A stretch of DNA of 29,257 nucleotides from Pseudomonadota bacterium (GTDB lineage Bacteria; Pseudomonadota; Alphaproteobacteria; Sphingomonadales; Sphingomonadaceae): the NCBI GenBank assembly GCA_023394965.1, contig JAEWZX010000002.1:1-29257 (forward strand). The letters run 5' to 3'. This document shows, in pieces, positions 15,660-25,500 of the stretch (the first letter of the stretch is position 1; the number at the start of each line of letters is the position of its first letter). The notes under the pieces were generated by a model that ran no database searches, was not told the DNA's origin, and saw nothing but the letters and a program-made list of their open reading frames with translations. The position numbers and the translations under genes are program-made.

Positions 15660-15686
15660 CTCTGTGCGTGGACGTTCCGCACAGAG
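15660..15686. promoter_or_regulatory. 9-bp perfect inverted repeat upstream of catalase
   Basis: CTCTGTGCG (15660-15668) and CGCACAGAG (15678-15686) with a 9-base spacer lie 41 bp upstream of the catalase ATG and 34 bp after the patatin stop. It could be an operator for catalase, a leader hairpin or the patatin terminator. No U-run follows on the minus strand, which favours a regulatory site slightly. Confidence 0.4.
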
Positions 15687-15719
15687 TTGCCCAGCGCCAG
15701 GCAGGGGCCAGTGTTCGGC

Positions 15720-17075
15720 CTAAGCCTGGTCGATTTTGCTGAGCGGCCACCAAGGCCCCTCAGCGCGTTCCGCCTTGTGCCGACCCAGATCGCGAAGCCG
15801 GGCCATGAAGGCAGGCTTGAACATCTCGTCCTTCTTGAAATTCTCGCCCACCGTGCTCGGGAAAGTATCGTAACGATCGGCGCTGGTCAGCAGAATACGC
15901 CCATAAGGATTGTTTAGCCTGAGGCCCGCTATCGCGCCGATTTCGCTTTCGTTGACCAGCAGATCGTACCCGCGCTGCCCATTCTCAAGCGGCCCGGACT
16001 TTGTGTTCAAAGCCTTGTCGGTCTTGCGCACGGTCGGCCCGTTGCGAACCACATATACCGTCGGGGCGGCCTGCTCGTAGCTTTGGGCATAAACCTGCCG
16101 CGCACCACCATTGGCCACTTTCGCAACTGTGTGACCCTGCACCTGTCGCCGGACTTCCCGATCGACCGCTGCCATCGCGCGATCAAAGAATACCGACTTG
16201 CGCACCCCGCCATCGTACAGGGTCAGCGGTCGGCCATCGCTGCCCGCGACCCGCAATTGCTGATGGAACACTGGCATGGCGGATGATGCCATGGTCGCCG
16301 CTGCCAGGGCTTCGGCTGCCGCAGCCATATCGCGCGCCGTGTTCACGATCTGCTTGATATCGGCATAGCGGAAGCTGCCGCGCTCCGCTTCGACGAAACC
16401 GACGAAGCCTTCGATGCTGGACGCACCGATCGCCCTGACCAGCCGATCGTCACCGTTCGGCATCAGTGCCTCGATGATCCGGGCGCGCAAGGGCGCCGTA
16501 CCCGCCGCCGAACCGAATAGCGGGACACCCAGCAAACCGGTATGCTTCACCACATCGCTTTGGCGCGCGGGCGAATACCCCCAAACCAACCGGTCCAGCG
16601 CGAACCGGCGCATGTCGGGGTTCTGTTGCGGGTCGAGGGCCACCATCAACATCAGCGCCTGAAGCGCGCCGGTCGAAATGCCCGTTATGACCCTGATACC
16701 AGACAGGGCGAGGTCATTGCCGCTCTTGCGCGCCAGCGTATCGAACAGCCCGGCCCCATAGGCGCCCCATTGCCCCCCGCCCGACAACAGCAGGACATTG
16801 CAGTCGGGCTGACCAGTCCGATTATGGTTTTGCACCGCATCGCGGATCGAACACGACATTCGATCGTCGAGCTTGCATTCCTGGGCATGGGGGACATCAG
16901 CCTGCACATCGCGGATGAACGGCCCGACATCGCCATCTACCACATGGGTATAAAAACCGTCGATCTCGAATGTAAGCGGCCCTCGCCGCAACAGCTTGAA
17001 CGCAACATAACCGATTACGACCAGCGCCAGCAAAGTGACGCCCATACCAAGCAGGAAATTCCCCACGATCACCAT
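15720..17075 (-). CDS. Patatin-like phospholipase, membrane-anchored
   Basis: A 451-residue predicted serine acyl hydrolase. An N-terminal hydrophobic helix (about residues 5-27) probably anchors it in the inner membrane. The patatin domain then shows all expected marks: the oxyanion-hole loop LLLSGGGQWGAYGAG (about 95-109), nucleophile Ser134 in GISTGA, and catalytic Asp288 in the LYDGG motif. Two small Ala-rich helices near 250-268 (AAEALAAATMASSAMP) lie where family members place the lid or active-site flank. Substrate is unknown; lysophospholipase or other lipase activity is typical. The ATG at 17075 directly follows GGGGG, so the spacing is poor and a start 10 codons further in is possible. 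It lies 49 bp downstream of the PEPC-like gene on the same strand. Confidence 0.9.
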   Translation of the reverse strand: MVIVGNFLLGMGVTLLALVVIGYVAFKLLRRGPLTFEIDGFYTHVVDGDVGPFIRDVQADVPHAQECKLDDRMSCSIRDAVQNHNRTGQPDCNVLLLSGGGQWGAYGAGLFDTLARKSGNDLALSGIRVITGISTGALQALMLMVALDPQQNPDMRRFALDRLVWGYSPARQSDVVKHTGLLGVPLFGSAAGTAPLRARIIEALMPNGDDRLVRAIGASSIEGFVGFVEAERGSFRYADIKQIVNTARDMAAAAEALAAATMASSAMPVFHQQLRVAGSDGRPLTLYDGGVRKSVFFDRAMAAVDREVRRQVQGHTVAKVANGGARQVYAQSYEQAAPTVYVVRNGPTVRKTDKALNTKSGPLENGQRGYDLLVNESEIGAIAGLRLNNPYGRILLTSADRYDTFPSTVGENFKKDEMFKPAFMARLRDLGRHKAERAEGPWWPLSKIDQA

Positions 17076-17124
17076 CCCCCGATAGATCGTCAGGGATATT
17101 GCGCGGAAATCCCTCCGAATTCAA

Positions 17125-19905
17125 TTATCCGTGCGCGCCGAATTCGTTGGCGATGGCCGTTGAAATCCGCAGACACAGGGCATAAGCCTGCTCGATCGGG
17201 TCGATGTATGTCTCGCGAATGGCAGCGTATCCCTCGCCTGCGCCGACGGGATACTGCCCGGGCTCGTCAAGTTCGAAATCGCCCTTGCGCGGGAAGCTGG
17301 TGGGGAAGGCACGGCGCAACTGTGCCAGCGCCTCATCTATGCGCAGCGTGAAGACCATCTCGATCACATCGGTCCGGCTGATGTCGTTGGCGCGGCTGAA
17401 TGCCGGGACCGATACCACTTTCAGGAACATGTGCTGAAGCAGCGCCAGCCTGACCGCCTGCAGCACACCGATAGCGCGGCGTACATTTTCGCGTTCCGGA
17501 TGCGGATCGTCATCGGGAACAAGCTCGAAGAGACGATGCAGCTTGAGAGCATCGACCCGCAGGCGGGAACCGAGACGACGGAACACGCCGTTGCGATCAT
17601 CCTTGATAAGATATTCCGCCAGATCCTCGCACGCCTGGGCCAGATGCGGTTCTGTGCCGCGATAGGGGCGGCTCGCCCAGTAGGCCGAATTGAACAATTC
17701 ACCGAACGCAGCCACTGTTTTGATACTGGCCAAAGCGTTCGACGCCCTGATCAGACGTGTGATTTGCATGCCTCTCGGACTGTTCGACAGCAGGGCGCCG
17801 ACCTCCTCGATCTGGCTTTCAGCGGCGCTGCCGACCCCGGCAATGATGTTCACCGGATAACCTAGCTGCTGCAGAATGGCGTTGTGAGGTATGGCGCGGA
17901 TCTGCCGCAGGCTCATCTCGCGATCCGCCGATAAGTCGCTCTGTCGGCGTGATTTTCTGCTACCGGTTTCGTTCAGAAGACCCAGCCCGAAAGCGGTGAT
18001 GGCACGGCTGTAAGTCCGGCTCTCGAGATGATCGCGTTGATGCTCCTTGATCGCGCGATAGAAATCCAGGCTGAGATCGGTGCGGCGATAGAACGGGTCC
18101 GTCGGCACATCCGGATCCGTATGCGCCGGACTGTACGCAACGATCTGCGTCAGCGTGGCCAGCGCAATTTCTGGTGTAGCGAAAAGGAGATAGCCGTCAC
18201 CGCCCTGAAAGCTGGCTTCTGGCTCGAGAGGAATACCGGCTCGAGCAAACCGCCGCTGCGCCCATGGACTCAATGCCCATTCGATCCGGTCCTCGAAACT
18301 CGACGGATGGGCCCCGCGCCCCATGCCCTCGCCATGCGTATTAAAAATCAGCGCAGCGACATCGGTAAGGTCGTTATCGGCCATCGCTTCGGCCAAACGT
18401 CCCTGCAAGCGTTCGATCGCCAGGCTGGCTGGGATCTGGCCGACGAACCGGCCCGCGTCCGAAAATCCCGTCTGAATCGCTATACGGCCACGCTCCCTCG
18501 CATATGCCTGATAGTCCGGCTCCGAAAGCAACAAGTCTAGGAAGCGCCCGCCATGTTCAAGCGCGGTTTCGGTTTCGAAGAGCGGTGAAACATCAACCTT
18601 GTCGGAAATACCGAAGAGTTTGGCGAAATAGAGCGCTGCTAGCACTGTTGAAGGCTGCTCGCATTCGGCCACCAGCATTCGGATCGGCGCATCTGCGTCG
18701 ATATGCTTAAGTATCTGCGCCATCGCTAGGAATTGCCGCACAGCAGTGGAGCTTTCTACCGCCAGGCTCGCGAAGTTAGCACTCTGAGGTTGCACCTCAG
18801 CCAGAAGCTCGCGCAGTGCAGCGATCGCACCGCGGCTGGAAAGGTCGATATCCGCTGCATCACCCAGCCGAGTACGGATCGCATTGTGCAGTTGCTTGGC
18901 GTTTACGCGGAAATGGATCCAGCCCATCCCCAACCCGTCCGCGCGCATGGCTGCAGCAAGGGTACGGAGAGAAATGGCCCGGTCAGTATCGCTTACGGTA
19001 GCATCGCTTTCGAGCCGATCGATAAGCGGGACCAGCGAGAGAAGTTTTTCGGGATGATCTGCGGTAAGGCGATTGGCAGCAGCAGAGAGATCTTCCGGTC
19101 CCGAAAGATCGCCTGCAAATTCTACGGCACTGGTTTGCGCGCGCTTCTGCGCCGCACGCAAAATCGGGAGCATGTCGTGCAATGGATCGATCTGTTTGAG
19201 AGTCTTTGCGTATCGCCCCAGCCGCGAGGCCTTCTCCATCAAGCGGAAGGCTATCGAAGTATACCATTTGATATCCGTTCGCCCGTCCATGTCGTAGCCC
19301 ACCCAACTGGCGAACCTGAAAGGAAGTGGCTGCAATTCGTCCCAGCGATCCGGGAAAGCAGCCATCGCCTGTTCTAGAACCATTCGAACGACTTTATCTC
19401 GAGCGTCCTGCGCATTGGCTAGCGCAACCATCGCGCAATCATGCTCATACCGTAGCGTGATTTCGGGCTTTTCCCGTTTCTCAAGCGGGCCAGCCACTCC
19501 CCCATTGGCGACAGCCTTCGCCACCGCGTCGCTCTGCTGCGGCGAAAGCAGGAAAGTCGGGTGCGCGGTAAACACCGCATGCATGTGCGGGCGCTCCCAG
19601 AATTCGCGATAAGCGTCGAAATCTTGGGAAGAGTTCGACAGACTGGAAAGGCGGTCCTCCGCTGTGTGCGGCTGCAAGAGCTCCCGTAATCGGGCAGCAC
19701 GCGCATCAAGCGATTGCGCTTCGAGCTCGTCCACCAATCCTGCGAGCTGCTCGATACTCAGCTCGCCACTTTCAAGCTTGCGCGAAATATCCAGCGATAA
19801 CTGGAAAACCGGATTGAAAAGGGGAGTTTCGCGCGTCTGACGATGAAGCACCCGCAGGCGATCGCTAAGACTTGCGAGGGTCGGTTCGATTGTCGTCTCG
19901 GCCAT
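17125..19905 (-). CDS. ppc: Divergent phosphoenolpyruvate carboxylase homologue
   Basis: A 926-residue homologue of PEP carboxylase, the enzyme that makes oxaloacetate from PEP and bicarbonate. The order of family motifs is clear: AVFTAHPT (His115, matching catalytic His138 of E. coli), SWVGYDMDG (about 200-208), PLFETE (Glu444), GFSDAGR (Asp483), THGEGMGRG (about 523-531), NETGSRKSRR and LRQIRAIPHN, ending in Gly. The two metal ligands (Glu506 and Asp543 in E. coli) appear kept. Several normally invariant residues differ: HPTE is HPTF, GGDRDGNP is GYDMDGRT, the SDSxKD Lys is Arg486, and HGRGGxxGRGG is HGEG-MGRGA. It could be an active but distinct PEPC clade or an enzyme with altered function. 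It is divergent from mtnP. Confidence 0.82.
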   Translation of the reverse strand: MAETTIEPTLASLSDRLRVLHRQTRETPLFNPVFQLSLDISRKLESGELSIEQLAGLVDELEAQSLDARAARLRELLQPHTAEDRLSSLSNSSQDFDAYREFWERPHMHAVFTAHPTFLLSPQQSDAVAKAVANGGVAGPLEKREKPEITLRYEHDCAMVALANAQDARDKVVRMVLEQAMAAFPDRWDELQPLPFRFASWVGYDMDGRTDIKWYTSIAFRLMEKASRLGRYAKTLKQIDPLHDMLPILRAAQKRAQTSAVEFAGDLSGPEDLSAAANRLTADHPEKLLSLVPLIDRLESDATVSDTDRAISLRTLAAAMRADGLGMGWIHFRVNAKQLHNAIRTRLGDAADIDLSSRGAIAALRELLAEVQPQSANFASLAVESSTAVRQFLAMAQILKHIDADAPIRMLVAECEQPSTVLAALYFAKLFGISDKVDVSPLFETETALEHGGRFLDLLLSEPDYQAYARERGRIAIQTGFSDAGRFVGQIPASLAIERLQGRLAEAMADNDLTDVAALIFNTHGEGMGRGAHPSSFEDRIEWALSPWAQRRFARAGIPLEPEASFQGGDGYLLFATPEIALATLTQIVAYSPAHTDPDVPTDPFYRRTDLSLDFYRAIKEHQRDHLESRTYSRAITAFGLGLLNETGSRKSRRQSDLSADREMSLRQIRAIPHNAILQQLGYPVNIIAGVGSAAESQIEEVGALLSNSPRGMQITRLIRASNALASIKTVAAFGELFNSAYWASRPYRGTEPHLAQACEDLAEYLIKDDRNGVFRRLGSRLRVDALKLHRLFELVPDDDPHPERENVRRAIGVLQAVRLALLQHMFLKVVSVPAFSRANDISRTDVIEMVFTLRIDEALAQLRRAFPTSFPRKGDFELDEPGQYPVGAGEGYAAIRETYIDPIEQAYALCLRISTAIANEFGAHG

Positions 19906-20136
19906 TGCTCTACTCTATGCCCAAAGGATGGTGGGGTTCCGCGGCAATGCGGTTGCTGTGTCAAGCTGGCAGGGCAAATGACTGCATGAATACGGATGCA
20001 GGATGCGAAGGGTGATCGCTGCAAGAACTTCCCCTGAAATGAATGCGGTCGGCAGAGAGCCGTAAAGGTCTGGACAGAGGAGATTACAGCGGCCACCCAA
20101 CCTCAAGGCTATGACTGCGACAAATGAAGGTACATC
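19906..20136. other. Divergent promoter region between ppc and mtnP
   Basis: A 231-bp stretch without a credible gene between two divergent starts, so it should hold both promoters. I see no strong inverted repeat, riboswitch or terminator in it. The only local signal is AAGG (20127-20130) as the ribosome site of mtnP. Confidence 0.5.
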
Positions 20137-21009
20137 ATGAGCAATTGGACCATCGGCATCATCGGAGGATCCGGGCTCTACGCCATCGACGCGATCGAGG
20201 ATGCACAATGGATACCGATCGAGTCGCCGTGGGGTCAGCCGTCTGACGAAGTCCTGTGCGGCAAAATCGGCCACGTTCGGATCCGTTTCCTACCCCGGCA
20301 CGGACGCGGGCATCGCATAGCACCATCAACGATCAACGCACACGCTAACATCGACGCGCTCAAACGTGCAGGCTGCACGGATATTTTGGCCATCAGCGCA
20401 GTCGGCTCCCTATCGGAAGAGCTTTCGCCAGGTCGCTTCGTAACCGTCGATCAGTTCATTGATAATACCCGCAGCCGCCCATCGAGTTTCTTCGGAGACG
20501 GCTTCGTCGCACATGTCTCCATGGCCGATCCAGTTTGCGAGCGACTGTCCAAACACGCGGCGAAGGCCGTCGCGTCGGTCGGGGGCGAATGCACACAGGG
20601 CGCGACCTATCTTGCCATGGAAGGTCCACAGTTCTCCACTCATGCAGAAAGCCGCCTCTATAGGCATTGGGGCGCCGAGGTAATCGGTATGACTGGCATG
20701 CCAGAAGCAAAGCTCGCTCGCGAGGCTGAGCTCCCCTATGCTCTTTTGGGAATGGTCACTGATTATGACAGCTGGCGGGACGATGCCGAGGCCGTAGATG
20801 TCGGGCAAGTAGTCGAGCAGATGGGGCAAAATTCTAGCCTGGCGAGAAAAGCGATAGAAGCGTTCTGCCAAAGCCTGCCTGAAAAACGCAGCCCCTCGCC
20901 CATCGATCATGCGCTCAGCGATGCAGTCATCACCGCGCCGGAAAAACATGATAAAGCAATGCGCGCCAGGCTCGATGCGGTTGCCGGGCGGCTGTTCCGG
21001 CAGGGATGA
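20137..21009 (+). CDS. mtnP: S-methyl-5'-thioadenosine phosphorylase
   Basis: A 290-residue cytoplasmic enzyme of the purine nucleoside phosphorylase family that splits methylthioadenosine (from polyamine or homoserine-lactone synthesis) into adenine and methylthioribose-1-phosphate, feeding methionine salvage. Visible motifs are the phosphate loop IGIIGGSGLY (residues 7-16), RHGRGHRIAPSTINAHANI, the methylthio/adenine-site block YLAMEGPQFSTHAESRLYR, GMTGMPEAKLAREAELPYA and VTDYDSW. AAGG precedes the ATG by 6 bases. Its stop overlaps the glpD start by 4 bases (ATGA), so the two are coupled in one transcript although their pathways are not obviously linked. Confidence 0.96.
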   Translation: MSNWTIGIIGGSGLYAIDAIEDAQWIPIESPWGQPSDEVLCGKIGHVRIRFLPRHGRGHRIAPSTINAHANIDALKRAGCTDILAISAVGSLSEELSPGRFVTVDQFIDNTRSRPSSFFGDGFVAHVSMADPVCERLSKHAAKAVASVGGECTQGATYLAMEGPQFSTHAESRLYRHWGAEVIGMTGMPEAKLAREAELPYALLGMVTDYDSWRDDAEAVDVGQVVEQMGQNSSLARKAIEAFCQSLPEKRSPSPIDHALSDAVITAPEKHDKAMRARLDAVAGRLFRQG

Positions 21010-22493
21010 ACGGAATCTACGACATTCTCGTCATCGGTGGCGGTATAAATGGCGCAGGTATCGCGCGGGATGCTGCGGGCCGCGGACTGAAAGTCTTGCT
21101 GGTTGAGAAGGACGATCTCGCCTCACACACATCTTCGGCCAGCACCAAGCTCGTCCATGGCGGATTGCGTTACCTCGAACAGTACGAATTTCGCCTGGTT
21201 GCGGAATCGCTGCGTGAACGCGAAGTACTGCTTCGCAATGCGCCACACATCATCTGGCCACTGCGGTTTGTCATGCCCCACGAACCGAGCATGCGACCCA
21301 AATGGATGCTGCGCATCGGCCTTGCCCTGTACGACAGGATTGGTGGCAGAATGAGCCTGCCTAAAAGCAAGGCCATCGACCTGCGCATTCCACCACATCG
21401 CGACGTGTTGCGAAACAACTTGAAAGCTGGCTTCGAATATTCCGATTGCTGGGTGGAGGATTCCCGACTCGTGGTTCTTTGTGCGGTGGACGCCGAAGAG
21501 CGCGGAGCGGAGGTGCTGGTGCGCACCGAATGCAGTGGGCTGAAGCGCGCTGGTGACAGATGGGAAGCAACGCTGGATGGTGAACTTGGTACCCACAGCG
21601 TGACTGCACGGGCAATCGTCAATGCAGCCGGCCCGTTCGTCGATCGCGTCGCAAAATCTGCCCTTGGCCAAGGGACACCGGCCCATTTGCGGTTGGTCAA
21701 GGGCAGCCACATCATCGTTGCCCGCCGGTTTCCGGGCGAACATGCCTATATCTTCCAGCAACCAGACGGCCGCATCGTTTTCGCCATACCATATGAACGG
21801 GACTTCACACTGATCGGCACAACCGATCTGCTGTACGAGGGCGATCTAGATGCCGTTGCGATTTCACCGCGGGAAATCGCTTATTTGTGCGAAGCGGCTT
21901 CGCGGTATTTCACCGATGCGGTGACCAGAGACGAGATCGTCTCGTCTTATTCAGGCGTCCGCCCTCTCTACGAGGATAATGCGGCCAGCAATTCCACTGT
22001 CACCCGCGATTACGTGTTCGAACTGAATGCTGAAGGCGGTGCCCCCATTCTTTCGGTTTACGGGGGCAAGATCACAACGCACCGTAAACTTGCAGAGCAC
22101 GCTCTGGCAAAGCTCGACACCGTCATCTCGATGGCAGGCGCGCCGTGGACAGCCCACGCCCCTTTGCCGGGCGGCGACATGCCCGGGGCAGATTTTGCAA
22201 CCTATCTGCAGGATGCCAGCAAACGCTACAGCTGGGTAGCACCTGATATGCTGCGGCGCCTGGCCCGCGCTTACGGCACCCGGCTCGAAGCGGTGATTGG
22301 CACGGCCACCTGCATGGATGGCCTGGGTGCGCATATCGGTGGCAATCTTTACGAAGCAGAGCTAAATTACCTAGCGGATCGGGAATACGCACGCACGGCG
22401 ACAGATGTGCTGTGGCGCCGCAGCAAGCTCGGCCTGCACCTACCTATACAGGCACATAAGACAGTTGCGGATTGGTTCGCCGCCCGAACCTGA
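21006..22493 (+). CDS. glpD: Aerobic glycerol-3-phosphate dehydrogenase
   Basis: A 495-residue FAD enzyme that oxidises sn-glycerol-3-phosphate to dihydroxyacetone phosphate at the inner membrane and passes electrons to quinone. The N-terminal FAD-binding motif is GGGINGAGIARDAAGRG (from residue 11), followed by the family signature TSSASTKLVHGGLRYLEQYEF. Further conserved blocks are ARAIVNAAGPFVDRV, IGTTDLLYEGD, SSYSGVRPLYED and SVYGGKITTHRKLAE, then a C-terminal DAO_C domain. The ATG overlaps the mtnP stop. No glpF or glpK is nearby, so glycerol-3-phosphate probably comes from lipid turnover or a kinase elsewhere. Confidence 0.96.
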   Translation: MNGIYDILVIGGGINGAGIARDAAGRGLKVLLVEKDDLASHTSSASTKLVHGGLRYLEQYEFRLVAESLREREVLLRNAPHIIWPLRFVMPHEPSMRPKWMLRIGLALYDRIGGRMSLPKSKAIDLRIPPHRDVLRNNLKAGFEYSDCWVEDSRLVVLCAVDAEERGAEVLVRTECSGLKRAGDRWEATLDGELGTHSVTARAIVNAAGPFVDRVAKSALGQGTPAHLRLVKGSHIIVARRFPGEHAYIFQQPDGRIVFAIPYERDFTLIGTTDLLYEGDLDAVAISPREIAYLCEAASRYFTDAVTRDEIVSSYSGVRPLYEDNAASNSTVTRDYVFELNAEGGAPILSVYGGKITTHRKLAEHALAKLDTVISMAGAPWTAHAPLPGGDMPGADFATYLQDASKRYSWVAPDMLRRLARAYGTRLEAVIGTATCMDGLGAHIGGNLYEAELNYLADREYARTATDVLWRRSKLGLHLPIQAHKTVADWFAART

Positions 22494-22590
22494 TCCACCG
22501 CCACGGAACAAGCATGTTTCACAAAGCTTGTAAGAGAAACTCGGCAAGTCCAAGAGGCTTGCGTTTATCTTGCCTTTACACCGGAGTCGT

Positions 22591-25500
22591 ATGGCCCTGC
22601 ACGATCCTGCCCGCCTTTCCCAGATTTCCCGCCAGACTGTTCGCGAAGCCTACCGAGCAGAAGAGAATGCCTGTGTCGCAGAACGCATGGCACAGGCAGC
22701 GGGCGCAAGTGGCAAGCATTCCGAGGCGGCACAGATTGCCGTTCGGCTGATCGAAGACGCACGCGAACGGAAAGCGAGCGGGATCGACGCGTTCTTGCAG
22801 CAATATGGCCTCGCAACCGAAGAGGGCGTGGCGTTGATGTGCCTTGCCGAAGCATTGTTGCGTGTTCCCGATGCGGCAACTGCCGATGCACTCATCCGAG
22901 ACAAAATCGGTGATATCGACTGGGCGGAACATATGGGTGAAAGCTCGTCCACCTTTGTCAACGCTGCCACCTTCTCATTAATGCTGACGGGCGAAGTTCT
23001 CGAACGACCTGAAGAAGCGCAGAAAGGCATGGGCAAGACGCTAAAACGCGCGGTCAATCGACTTGGTGAACCCGTTATCCGAACGGCGACACTGCAGGCT
23101 ATGCGCATCCTCGGCGGACAGTTTGTCTATGGCCGTACTATCGATGAATCGCTTAAGCGTGCCAAGCCCGAACGTGCCAAGGGGTTGACGCACAGCTTCG
23201 ACATGCTCGGCGAAGCGGCGATGACCTATGACGATGCCGAACGCTATCGTGTGAATTATCACAAGGCGATCGACCGGCTCGCCCGCGAAGCGACCGGCGA
23301 TATGCGGACAGCGCCTGGTATCTCTGTCAAGCTTTCGGCTCTCCATCCGAAATACACATATCTGCACGCAGATGTTGCCATCGCCGATCTCCTGCCGATC
23401 GTTCGCGACCTCGCCACGGCAGCGCGGGATGCCAATATCCATTTCACGATCGATGCCGAAGAAGCGGACCGGCTCGAACTTTCGATGGATCTGGTCGAAG
23501 CACTTGCGCGGGACGACAGCCTCTTCACCCGACCGGACGGCAGCCGCTGGGAAGGCTTTGGCCTGGCTATTCAGGCCTACCAGAAACGCGGGGTCCCCAT
23601 GGTGGACTGGGTTGCCCGCCTTGCGCGCAAATACGACCGCAAGTTCTTCGTCAGGTTGGTGAAGGGTGCTTACTGGGACACCGAGATCAAGCTCAGCCAT
23701 GTCGGCGGCTTCAAGGATTTCCCGGTCTTCACTCGCAAGCTGGCGACCGATGTCAGTTACCTTGCTTGCGCTGAAAAAATGCTGGCAGCAGATGATGCGA
23801 TATATCCGGCATTCGCAACGCACAACGCCTACACCATCGGTGCTATCAAGGCCTTGGCCGGCGACAAACCGCTGGAATTTCAGCGTCTCCACGGCATGGG
23901 CGAAGACGTATACGGTGCCTTAGCTCAGATGGAAGGCAACAACCGCACCAATGTGCGAATCTACGCGCCGACAGGTACACATAAGGATCTGCTTGCTTAT
24001 CTCGTGCGTCGCCTTCTCGAGAATGGCGCCAACAGTTCTTTCGTAAATCGGATGGCCGATGCCGAAGTGCCCGCTAGCGAACTGGCGACCGATCCGGTGG
24101 CTGACATGGCGGCACTGGAACCCTATCGTAATCCAACCATCCCTTTGCCTGCAGACATCTTTCCCGACCGGCGCAATTCGGCAGGCATCGATCTGTCCGA
24201 CCCGCTCGTGCTTGAGCCCCTGCAGGAACGGCTTGCCGCGCTTGAAAGCAAGCATTGGGTCGCCGAACCGACGTTTAAATCCGGTGCCGAAGCCGAAATC
24301 GCACCTATCAATAAACCACATGATCTTTCAGCTGAAGTCGGTACCCGTCGCGACACGCTCGATTTCGAAGTCGAAGAAGCCATCACGCGAGCTCAGGCAA
24401 TCCAGCCAGGATGGGACCGGCTTGGCGGCGAAAAACGCGCGGTGCTGCTCGAAGCTGCCGCCGACTTGTTCGAAGAACATACCGAAGAATTCCTGAGCCT
24501 GTGTCAGCGCGAAGCGGGCAAAACCTTGCTTGATGCCGTGCTGGAGCTGCGTGAAGCAGTCGACTTCCTGCGCTTCTATGCCAATGAAGCAAGGCGTCAA
24601 TTTACGCGCCCCATTATCCTCCCCGGCCCGACCGGAGAGGAAAACCGCCTTAGCTTGCACGGCCGCGGCGTATTTTCCTGCATCAGTCCGTGGAACTTCC
24701 CGCTGGCAATTTTCATCGGCACCCCAGCCGCCGCCCTGGCGGCGGGTAACACCGTGGTCGCAAAACCGGCAGAACAGACCCCGCTCATCGCGGCTTTGGC
24801 TGTCCGTCTCTGCCACGCAGCTGGCATACCCGAAGAGGTATTCCAGCTCCTTCCCGGCGCAGGTGAAGTAGGCGAAATGATAACATCGGACCCACGTATA
24901 GCAGGGGTCGCCTTCACCGGTTCGACACAAACCGCACAGGCGATCAATCGCAGCCTCGCATCTCGCGACGGACCGATCGCAACGCTGATCGCGGAAACGG
25001 GTGGGCAGAATGCCATGATCGTGGATTCCACCGCTCTGCCAGAGCAAGTTACGCGCGATGTTGTCGCGTCTGCCTTCCAGAGCGCCGGTCAACGCTGTTC
25101 GGCACTTCGCGTCCTGTACATTCAAGACGATGTTTATGACGAAATGCTGCGCATGATCCGCGGCGGTTTCGAAGCGCTGACCATCGGCAATCCAGAGCAT
25201 CTCGCTACGGACGTTGGCCCGGTCATCGACCCGGATGCCAAATCCTCGCTGGAGCGTCACGTCGCTCGCCGCAAAAAAGGTGGGCGTCCAGTGTGGCGTC
25301 GTCGCCTTCACCGTGGCGCAAATGCAGGCTGCTTCGTCGCGCCGACGATCATCGAAATGGACTCCATTCTCGATCTGAAGCGTGAAAATTTTGGCCCGGT
25401 GCTTCACGTAGTCCGCTATCGCGCCGCCGATCTGGAGCGGGTAATCGAAGATATCAACGCGACAGGCTTCGGCCTCACGATGGGCCTTCATAGCCGCAAT

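Noticed and set aside
25240..25340. Arg-rich stretch in PutA (RRKKGGRPVWRRR) after an A6 run, suspected frameshift pair
   Set aside because: Both flanks are in the same frame and the length between conserved blocks is about normal. The other frames do not restore a better match, so a basic variable loop is more likely.
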